Assembly (NCBI GenBank): GCA_023846275.1
Contig: CM043868.1
Coordinates: 4,607,153 to 4,671,152, forward strand
Reading direction: 5' to 3'
From: Vanilla planifolia
Lineage: Eukaryota; Streptophyta; Magnoliopsida; Asparagales; Orchidaceae
DNA length: 64,000 nucleotides
Under the pieces are notes generated by a model. The model saw only the letters and a program-made list of their open reading frames with translations, had not been told where the DNA came from and did no database searches. Every line of letters begins with the position of its first letter. Position 1 is the stretch's first letter. Both the position numbers and the translations under genes were made by a program. Shown piece by piece: positions 50,101 through 62,100 of this stretch.

Positions 50101-53100
50101 AATACGAATGGTCAAGGGGGATCATTCATCGTGTTATGATCCTCAAGTAAATCAACAAAACAAGCTCATAAAGGTGTAACATAGATAAGAAAAACTAGAG
50201 AAATACTTGCAATGCCAATCAAACAACCCGATAAAATAGAATCGTTCGAGTCATCACATTGTCAAACAAAACTCATCGACACATAGGGATAGAGCATGGT
50301 TTCCATACTCCAAAACAAAGGAGTTCAATGAAGGATGTACATCTTTTTCAAGATTCAAATCCCAATTTATTTATAAGGTTGCACATAATTGCATTTGTAA
50401 TTTGTTTACTAATATAAATCCTCTTTGGACCTTAGCAATAAAACAAAACTCCTAGGAGTTAAAGAAGAATTTACTTTTGTTCTAAACCTTTGTGAAGATG
50501 TATTGCATTAAGGTTCTTAACAAGTTCCTAGTTTTGAGTTCTCAGTAACAGTTTCCTATGCATCTCTTTACCCCATAAATTCTCTGAGTTTCTCTACATA
50601 AGTTATTTTCCGTGCCTTAAAACTATTTTAGAGGACTCTATTATAGCAAGAAGGAAATTTGCGCAAGAGAATGGGATATCCTAGGGGCTATAGGCCTTAC
50701 ACTAGTCTTTGCAAAGTTTCTCTATTCGTGAATTCAACATCCTTAGTTAACCTCAATCAACTAGGAGTATATTTCCTAAAATGATTAAAAACAAGGACAC
50801 TATTAAACGAACAAGATATTTATCACATTATTTTGTTACTTAGCCAAGTTCATTAAAACTACTAAAAACTTAACATACATTAATAAGAGGTTTACTAATA
50901 ATGATCAAAATTTGCAACTCTTTGTTGAGGTTGTACTTTTTGTATTAGAAATTTGTTTGCTAAGTCCAATCTGTTGAAACCTTGCATTATAGAAGGGAAC
51001 TTTCACTGGTTAGAGAGACACCAACTTTTGGTTATTTAGCTTTTGTATTGAAGCATCCCTTAAAGGTTTTCACCATGCAACAAGTTTTGAGTAGTTCTCA
51101 ATAAAAGTTCAGATTCCACACATACCTTCTTCTAATCCACACAAATTCTCTGAATTCATTAAGTTTCTCTGCATTATTTGTTTTGACTTAAGGGATTTTG
51201 CATCACAATATTGTGTAAGCAAGAATATACAAATCTTTCTTTAATCTATGAAAAGTTTCTTGGTTTTTGAATTTCACATCTCAAGCTTACTCTACTTGGC
51301 AACAATCAACCCAAAGTATATCTCTTAAAGAGGTTCAAAGAGACATGGATCGATGAACAACACATTTGTCACATTATTTTTAAGATGTAGTTGAGTTCAT
51401 TAATCTAACAACGAAAACTTAATACACTTAATAGAAGAGGTTTGCTAAAATGACACTTTTTTCGTTATAAAAATGATTAGTAAGTTAACCTATGGAACCT
51501 ATACAACCATTAATATTACAATAAAATGGGAGAATCTCATTCATTGAAGGTTTAAGAGGTCATTAGCTTAACTTCTCTGTTTGCAAATAAAATGAGTCAT
51601 ATGCATACATGTATCAACTACAAGACTGCATCCAAAATATATGTATGTTTGTTTGTTGATTATCGTCAAAGTAATTACAATACATATATGAGACAAAAGT
51701 TAACTATATCTGAAACTTTGATTCATCACTAGCTTCAGTTTTTTATCCATAACCAAGTTGAAAAAAAGTAATTACAATGCAATTTTTACCAATCCATGTT
51801 GTATTGCAATACAATAAATAACATAGTTACTCAAGTGCATGGTTACTAATGTATATGTGTGTCACTATCTACAAAAAAAGACAAATGGCTAAGAATATTA
51901 CTCACCTAATTAACATCTTTTTATTTCTTGGACCTTCGTATATCAAACTTTGCCTATTAATTCTCATCCATGTTTCTCTTGCATCCATTTTATTTTTCCA
52001 TTATCAATAAACAATATTTTTAACAGAGCATCAAACTTTTTAAATAATTTATTTAAAAATGATTTAATATTTCTTTGGTAGTATAACATTGTTGAAATAT
52101 ATATAAAGAATATTCCTGCAATAGCTATTCAACAATTTTAAATATTCAAAGTGATGTCTGTAACCTAATAGCTTAGAATTTTTATTTGAAAAGTGTCAAT
52201 AGTGTATTTAGCCCAATTTGACCTCTTATGAGTATCTCACATAACAATTTGTATCAAGGTTAGATGTGATTCAATTGAAATTAAACAACAGAGTGGTAAG
52301 GTCAATAAGGTAATAGAGCTGACTTGTAATGGTGCAAGTCTTGGGAAAGTCGATGACACATGCATCTAACATTTAAAATATGCTCCTATTAAAGGAGCGT
52401 AAATCTAATATGAAGGGGCTCACACCTAAATAGAAGATCTATTTGGATACACATAAAAGATAGTCGAACAATGAATATTTAAAAGGTAGCATTATTGACA
52501 TACATAGTGATAATTTTGAAAGATTGTGTCAAAAATCAATTCATAAGTGAAAGACAAAAATAAAAAATTAGAACAAGTACCTTGATTTCTTTCTTGTCAA
52601 TCTTAAGAGGGACTTCATCCCAAATCTTATCTGAAATGGGAATATTTGAAGAGGCAATTTTCATGAATTTCCACTCCTCTGTTAAGTAACTACAGGACAA
52701 AGAATCATAAGAAATTATAAGAGCAAAGAGCAAATATACTAAAATGTCAATAAATACAAGTTCAATTAGGATCTAGAGTGATAAAATTCACTTTCAAGTT
52801 TTGGAAATGACAAGCATTTTCTTCAAATAAGAATTAAGATCTCCATATATTATTCATAAAGTGGTTGCATTCCGTTTAATAGGATAAAGAAAACCCTTCA
52901 ACATTCTCTCATTATCACAGACAACCTACATGTAAGAATTGACTTCTAGAAAGAAACAGTCCCACATAACATCCAGATATCTTCCCAAAGTACACAACCT
53001 TCTCACTTTCTCACCTTTTCGTCATCAACTTTTTACCATAAAACACCCTAATTTCCATTCTTATTATACCTCTGATCTAACTAAGTAGCAGTTTTAAAAC

Positions 53101-56100
53101 TTAAAACATGCCATTTATAGCTTTAAGAATTATGAAATTGAAGCATAAGCTCCCAAAGGTTTCAAGCATCTAGATGCTCTATGAATATACCATCATGAAG
53201 TATGGTGTTGATGTTTGTTGAACCAATAAGCTCTCAAAGCAAATATCAATTTTTTATGGTAACAAATTCATCAATGCTTAGCATCCCATCAAATGGTTTG
53301 CCTAGCGTTTGCTAAAGGTAATACAAAGTGGCAACAGATAAGATGCTTGAATTGACAAAGACTTGAGGATGAAGGCATAAATCCATGGTGCTCAAAAATG
53401 AGCTCAATTAAATTCTTGAAAGATGAGATGTTGCAACAGATTTGCGGTTTTGATCTTCCAGTATAGTACCATGTCCAGTAGAATAACTTACTTTTCCTGC
53501 AGAGCATAAGCAGAAATGCAGTTAAAAGTTCTTTGATGTAGCCTGGTCCATTTCATGCATGAGACTATTGCTATGATAATCACTTGTACGGTTTAGTCTT
53601 ACCTGACCCAATTGATTCAATTAATATGGCTATCACAAAAGATAAGTTTGGTTAATGAACTCAATTTTGATCTTTTAAATTTCAAACATGTTCTAAATCA
53701 TAATTTTGTTAATCATTTCAAATTTGATTAATTTGATTATTTAATGCCTTGAACTTACAAGTGCAATTAACTAGACCAGATGGCTTCAAGTGTCAAATAA
53801 GCCTAATAATAATTTTCCACTACCAGAATAAACGGTACTGAATTTTAATGCTTATATCATTTATATTCCATGTTTCAAATACGGAATTAAGGTTAAAACC
53901 TGCAGAATAAAGTGCACCATCCATTCAGTAATGCAATTGCTTGCACATCTCATTTTCCTCTGCTAATTTTTTTTTGTTGAACTCATTGGATCATAGGATT
54001 GAATAGGTTAAATAAAAGTTATTTCATCAAATCAACCGAATTCCATAAAGTCCACAAAATTAGTCAAACAGCAAAGATAACTTTAGAACCTAATAGAACT
54101 ATCAGAATGGATTGCGTGTTAAGTTCAACTGTTTTTTGATAAAATGCTTACACATCCAAAGATTCAGCATAACAAAATAAGGTTAGAGGTTAAAATATCA
54201 ACCAATAACCTACCATATGATACGGTATTGCAATTGGCATGGTCAAAATAGAAAACAGTAAAGGCTAGTTTGGTAATTATAAAAACTATGAATTTTTAAA
54301 GGAATTTTTTGCAAACAATAAAGAGTTATTGAGGGAGCAATTCCCACAATTTCTAGACTATAAGAACCGCTCAACCAGGCATTCCTTTAAGGCTAATAAT
54401 CCACCCTTAAGCTTTCATCACTTATCTTCACACTTGCTAGTTTAGAGCTTGAGCTAAAATGGAAGACATTTAGCATTTGAAGAATTGCATGTTCTGCGGT
54501 GTTTGTAGATGCATTCAACATTCACTTGCAGTTACTATTCATTTTAAACTCCTCTTGAGCTTGGGGATCTCTCCACAACCACCTTAGATTTTTCAATATA
54601 CATTTCTCCAACTTGTAGAGCTGTGTTTCTTATTTTGAAATCATTGTCAAGTGAATTCTTGCCTGTCATAGGATGGAGATATTGCTCCCTGCAAGGCATT
54701 GTAATGGAATTTCTTCTTCTAGGTTTTATTTAAGATGGAATTATATTGCCTTCACTGCTAGTAGTGATTTAGATGCCTTCTCCAAGGCTTGATACAGGAT
54801 GGATTGTATAAGGCTTCACCATCTTCGTTTGGGAAAAGGAGAGTCATTGAAAGCTGAAGGAAGCTGACTTTGGGATCTGATGTATAAGTAGGATTATCTA
54901 AAAAGTTATTGGTAAGCTTTATTGCCATATTGCTTTTTTTTAAAATGACGCCAATCACATAATTATCAAGTCCAATCAATCCATAAAACTCAAAATTATC
55001 GAATTTACATTTATCATATGTGCTACAGAACAATAGTATTCCCATCAATATGCTTTCCAGTGCCCTTATTTCTCTTTTCATCATGGCTGAAGCATTTAGT
55101 TTTGTTCAGGAAAAATTTCAGATGAGGTGGAGTTCAACTTATATTGGCTCCGGATATAGATTGAGAAGGGAAAGAGGGGAAGATTGTATGAGTCATAGTT
55201 GTATGAGTCATAAAGCATTGTGAAAATTGATATATTATGGTTGCTATATTTTTTTCTTCACTTCCTACTTTATTATCTTTTTTTTTTAAACTTAAAACTT
55301 AATTTCATTTCACATTCAATGAAGTACAAGAGATTGATCATCTATTTCATTTCTTTTTTCATTATTTTGCCTAAAGACCCTTTACAGACAGTTTGCATTA
55401 CTGTGCCACCATTCCTGAAAATAATTGTCCTTATAGAAAGGTAATTTTAAACGTAGAAGTTAAAAGGTTTTATGTGAAGATTAATGCAGAGCAGACTGGA
55501 AAATAGGAAAGATTTATTCCCAAGTTTAGCATTCGATAGTTCGTAAATTTCCAGTAGTTCTGATGTTTAGTTTCACATTCTGTTTCAAGTAATTTTTATT
55601 AATTTTAAAATAAACAAATATAAAATTACCAAAAGTATAATGTTTCTCAGTGATCCATCAATTTAAAATCTGTTGTGCTACTCATATTCAGCCAAATACA
55701 GACACCTTCACCAACAGACCAGTCAACTTTGAAACGCTGCAACCAGACTAATTTGAGCGACAACTGATTTTTTACCCGATATTAGATAAGGTCCGGCAAT
55801 CGCCAATCTGAAACCATCAAAATTGAACTGTTTCGATTAAAACCTTGAACTTTGTTACAAAATGCAAAGGGAACGAAATAAGTTCTTTTACAGCATTCCT
55901 CTGCATTATTTTATTTCGAGTAATTTGCCCACAAGTACTTATATTGTTAATTAATAGAGATCAGTTTTGCAATGGCCGGACTACATTAGTTAAACCAATC
56001 ACATCAGTGGAATCTGTGCATCAAGTTTGAGCTGATTTGATGATTATCCCTTGAAAAACTTTTGTTATATGTAGGTTATTTTCGTACAATTTTGTTGATC

Positions 56101-59100
56101 AAAATGCAATTTAAGTGCTTGGGATAACTGAACAAACACAAATTTTCACGCCAATATCATACAACCTATCATAGGGCCATTGTGCCAGGTGCTTGAAACT
56201 GATTGCTCCATCATATCATACGAATGCTTCAACAAGCCCAAATTTATAGGACTTTGATTTTGCATTGCTTTTCAAAGTACATCTTTAATGGTTCAGATTA
56301 TGATAGTCTAGATCATTTAAAGAATCTTCTAAAGTGCAGATGTGCTATATAGGACACCTTGAGCTGTACTTTTAGAATATGGTTAAAATTCCCTATGATA
56401 TTTTGGCTTTGTCGAATGGACACTAACACCTCTTTATGTTAGTATGCTTGGAAACTCCAAGACTGGAAAAGGGTGCCAGACCAACTCATCCTTTTTGTAT
56501 ACTTCACCTTATCCATGGTTTTCTTAATAGCCTTTTTTCATAAAACTCATTCTCGATTACTTCTACATTCTCTTACTGTTTTAACATTACTATAACTTCT
56601 GAAATCATCCCTTCAATGAACATCATCGTCTACCTTTGAAGGTCCTCGTTTTTCCCATGATTTGTTACTCTAGGTCTTAAACTCATACCCCACCTGTATG
56701 CCAAAATTTCAATATCCTTATATATTCTTGAAGATCACAACCTGAAAAACCTACTAAAATTTTATCCCAAAATTCTCAAATTCTCCCCTTCAAAACCAAA
56801 ATTCTAGTTGCTTTCTTGAGATATTGTAACATACTACACAATTATCATATCATAAACTTACTATTGTGCACACAATCTAATGTATATACTCCATGAAAAG
56901 ACTCCAGACATAATCTTTGAGAACCCCTATTACGGATTAACCTAATCGCTTCATGTCTTGGGTGCGTAATCTTCTGTTGCGATCAATTGTTTTTTATGCT
57001 GATGCATATTCTGATGCTCAGTCGTACAGAGAAACAATCTCCCATTTACTTTTGAAGAAATCCCATCTCATAAATGTTCTAAATGTTAGACCTAATCAAA
57101 TCTAGTGCAGTTAAAGAAGACTCAAAATTGTCTATAAGATCATGGGCAACAATCATAAACAGTTTTACAAGTATACCTTGAGACTGTAAGATGCTAGGTG
57201 TCACATAATCGTAGTAACACTGGAGGTTATTTATCAGATTTTGAAGGAAAAGGGTCTACATTAACCTTCAATGCTAAAAATGCGAAGGCATTAGGTATGA
57301 CTAATATGAACTTCATACCTAAGAATAGTTAACATGAATGAAAAAGCATTTGGGCATCTTACCAGTGAATAACATCAAGAATTTGTTTACTGTTATGCAG
57401 ACTGAGTGAATCCAGGTGTAGAATAATTGGACACGAATCATCCTCCTTTGGAGGGATAGAAACAATCGCCAAGCTCCAGTGCAAACTGAGAAGATGACAC
57501 CAGATTAATCACCCAAAAACCCCATAGAGAAATCTTATAAAATCTTCCAATGGATTAAAAGAATAACTAATTCATGCCAGCTTTTGCAAATAATGTATAG
57601 TACTTCAACAAAAACCATGTTAGACAGTCAACAAACTAAGTACAACTTGTCAAACCAATATAATTGGATCATTTGTGAAATTGCATTAACGCTGGGTTTC
57701 TCCTAAAAGCAACATGATGATTTGCTTGGAAACCATGACAAGCATACAGGAGCCACTACATTGATGTTCACATGTGATAAAAAAGGTTTCCTTTTTGACC
57801 TATAATGGTGTGGGTAAACAATAAGTTCAAAACATTAGAATTAGCCTACAAACAAGGACTGTAGTTACTTCAATTGACACGCCAATAGAAAGTTTGGATC
57901 ATAATTCAGAGGAGGATAAATGCTGTGTCCTCAGAAACCTAGTTGGTTGACAACAAGGCCAAGCAAATTGACGCTTTAAAATTCAAGTATTAATATACGA
58001 GTAAGAATTGAAATATAACTAGAATTGACATAATGTAAGAATCAAGATATAAATAGCATTGCTATAATTTAGGATTAAAACTTGAATAAATAAGCTGTGG
58101 ATATTAGGAGAAATGGAAAAAAATAATAGAACTAAAAGTTGCTAATAATCAATAAAGCTATCAATATTATTTGTTTTTATTCTCCCTTAATACAATTTGA
58201 TATGAATATTAAGGAAAAATTTTGAATGATTTGAAGGAGATAACAATGGGATCCATTAGAAGAAATATTTTTATATGAAAATGGGAAAACTATTCCAAAA
58301 TTTAGTACATTATCCTATTATTGCTGACATTTCATTTAAGAAACGAGCAAAAGCATCTTGTTACTTATAAGAATGAAACTTCAAAAATGAAAATTGATTA
58401 TTTTCTCATAAGAAAAAAGATCATTTGAAGGTCAACCTAAAGAGGTTATGAAAGTTAGCACTTATTAATAGCCTTAAATTTTCACTTTAATAGATGAAAA
58501 GTAATAAATAATTTAAACATGTCCTATGATTTCATGGTAAAATCTAAATGATGAAAATAAATTTGTACTAAAGAAAAGAGCCTAGAAGCTGTATCCTTGG
58601 GAACGAGATGTGAGAGCTATGTGAAATAGTATGGTTAATTGCATTTAAAAGACGATTGTTTATGAGCTTTTTTATGAAAATTGAAGGCTAAGCTCAAATT
58701 TTAGCCTTGGAGTCCATCATTGGAGGACGAAACCCCCACCACATGAGCTGCTGCACGTTGGCATGTTTATGAGGATCTCAATAAGGTTGGAATGAGAAAA
58801 GATTTGTTCATCCTTAGATTAGACATAGAATGTGGATTTTAAGGGTAAAAGAAATGAATAGAAGTAAAACATTAGACAAAGGATAAGAGACAAGGATATT
58901 GCATGCCTACAAAACTATGACGTCAATTATGATACAGTCCACTATTATGAAGAAACACAAATGTGCCTTCTTGAGAAAGTAAGCTTGAGTCTTTCATAGA
59001 TGAAATAAGACATGGAGCTCTGGAAAAGTTAATAGCTGAGCATTGAGGGATGCTTTGGGTACAGAAAACCAATTAGTTTTTTAGAAAGCTAGAGACTAAT

Positions 59101-62100
59101 AGTTTTTGCAAACAAATTTCATTGTTTCAAATTTGCTTTCTCATTATTTGCAATCCACAAAAAGCATTCTTCCTTGAGAGATCTTCATATACTTTTCCTT
59201 TAATGCCAAAGCTCATTATAGATTGGTTAGATGTGTAAAGCTTTGCATTAGTGCAAATGTATGGTGGATCTTCCAACACTCCTGATTACCCATGCAACAC
59301 TCTAGCTAATTATGGATCTATGATGCAACCCTAGCGATTCACATGAATAGATTGTACATTTAGTTTACTTCTATGTCAAATTAGCTAGTCTTTAAATTAA
59401 TCCAAACTATCTTTACCTCTTAAGAGACAACTAAGGGACTAAGGGAGTGATCTAGTTGTTAAATTAAGCATACCTAACATACAAAAAAATTTAAGAACCA
59501 AATTTTTATTTTTTAGGACTTCAATTACCATGTAAGCAATTTGAGTTATTTGATGATTGTCTAGTACTATGCCTTCAATTAAAAGAAATTGCATTATTTT
59601 TGTATAATTTTTTTGCTTATTTCTTTTCAACATTATCTTTAGTTAATCAAGTTCAATATTATACAAAAAAATATTTAATAAAAAGTACTAATCATTATTA
59701 ACTCATTGCTTATAACAAGAAAAACTTTCCCATATTACTATAATCATTGACATCTTCATTATCATATTATGACATCAAAATCAAACCAATCTAAAAACTT
59801 AAAAACCTTTGGAGATTACATAAGCACAATGCATCATGCTATATAAAGCACATCTAATAGACCAAATAGAACAGAAGCAACTCTAAATGGCCTAGCTTAA
59901 CAAGGAATTGATGACCAACATGATCAAGAAATCAACCCTACCTCCCCCACATAAGCCTTTGGAAAATAGTCGTCACATACCCAAGCAAAATAAATTATAT
60001 ATGACCTCCATCTCTATGAAATCATAAGGATGACTCAAATGAAAATCCATTTGAAGTTTAAAGTTGAGACACCAACCTTTGATGATGTCTATGACACCAA
60101 CAAATTCATAAATTGATTGACTCAAATAAAAGATTTTTTAACTAATACAGATTTGATGATCATCAAAATAATTAATTTTGCAAAGATGAAATAATGGGTC
60201 ATGCAAAAATGCTCTGGATTATTAAAAAAGATAAAAAAATTAAATGCTAGATAGAAGAGATCTAACTTGATAAGAAAAGAAAGAAACACTAAAACTTAAG
60301 TATTATCTTAAATATCATAATAAAGGATTACATCTGGAACCTCATACAGTAAAGCAAAAGAACTTCATTATTATGGTGTATCTTAATACCTTTGATGATT
60401 TACTAGGAAAAATAGATGCATTTGATACAAATTAGCAATTTGCTATAAATTTATATTAGACCATATGTTGGAAATTAGAAAAGACATGGAGTTACAAGAT
60501 CCTTAGTACTTAGAAGAGGTAAATAATTTAACCAAATTGGTGGAAAAACTTAGAAAGCCTGCACCCATGAATAATAAACTTAAGTCTTAGGGAGCCAACA
60601 CCTAGGATATCCAAAGCTATCAATAAGCTTAGTCTGCCTTCATCTTCATCTAATACTCAAGCTACCTAAGATACTACTTCAAATAATCCCCAAAATTAAG
60701 TTGATTATTGCCATGAATGCAAGTAATTTGGGCAAAAAACATGAAAATATAAGGCTATCCAAAACCTTGATGAAGAAAAACCACTCAAACTTGAACATGA
60801 AGAAATATAGGAAAAAGATATTACCCTCATTGATGAGAAAGGACATTTGTTAAAGAATATAAGCATATATGTGCCATGAGATACTTATCTTTGTCCTTAG
60901 AAAAAGCCATAGATTGGAGAAAAAAGAATATTTTTAGTACCCTTGTGACTAATGATAACAAGAAAGTAAGATTGGACATATAGATAAGAGAAGTGCTACG
61001 AATATATTCACCAAATGCACTCAGAAAGGCTAACCTCAAGACCAAACCCCATCTCCAACTATTCCATGTGAGTTGATTAAATCACATTTCACCATCTATC
61101 AAACTTAGATTTTTGGTGCCTTTAGAAATAAGAACCTATGAAAATAACATTTGGTGTAATGTCTTAGCTATTGACATAGCATATATCTTATTTAAAAAAC
61201 CTTAATTATATGACTTAGGAGTTATGAGTTATAGAAAAGAGAATACTCATGTGTTAAAATTCAATAAATAAAATATTAAATTGCATTCTTTAAAGCCATC
61301 CAAAAAGGTTCAACATTCTAAGCCATTTTTAGAATTGAAACTAGTTATCTCACAATAAAAGAAGTTGCATTAATTATTTTTCTTTCTATTAGGGAACCTG
61401 TAGTTACCCAATCAAATCAATAGAATGATTGGAATGAAAAACAATATTTGAAATTAGAAAAGGTTGGATTTGATCAGCTTAGAAAGGAAGCCCAAAAAAA
61501 AGTTTTTTACATCTCCCTCATATGAAGAAAGTTTTAAGTGAACAACCAAAGGGACATAATTCAAATCTTGTTCTATGAGTATTCCTTTTCTAGTTTTAGC
61601 TCACATCAATTTTAGCCTATCATCAACATCTTGTATGATCGATGTGACTACATATTAGTTGATCTTTTAACCTTAAAAGCTGACTTCACTTTTGCTATGA
61701 GCAGCAATCAAAAGAATAGAAGCAAGGTGGAGAGTTCTTCAGTTACATTGCCAGCAAGTATTGCTAAAGTCCCGCTAGATAATATATGTTTGTTGAAACG
61801 CCAAAATTTAATCGTAAGGCTTGACTCCATAATAAAATTAGAATGCATGAATGGGATATAATATTCCATCAACAAGACATGCTAGTTCTCTATAATGGGG
61901 GCACTACTAGCCAATTGATAGAATGTAGAAAGAACTTACTCTCTATGGATAGGAACAAATATATATGCCTTCTCAAATATATTAACACCTTTCCACCACC
62001 TCCTCAATTTCTGAAATCGAGAAAATCTATCACCCTGGAAACGATGCAAGAGTTGATTTAAATTAACAAATAAAGGCATCCGTACAGATACTGCAATGAA

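Larger units (their letters stand above)
38318..52580 (-). other. 14.3 kb intron of the ULP1 gene, filled with nested transposon fossils
   Basis: Lies between exon g (donor GTACTT) and exon h (acceptor CAACCAG). The ends, roughly 38.3-40.9 kb and 51.5-52.58 kb, look like unique intron sequence. The middle is copia pol plus 3' LTR, then a second copia fossil interrupted by an L1-like segment and a 2.3 kb LTR. Small open frames around 39.1-39.8 kb resemble no protein I know and are treated as chance. From 42.7 to 43.9 kb I see nothing recognisable. Confidence 0.9.
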
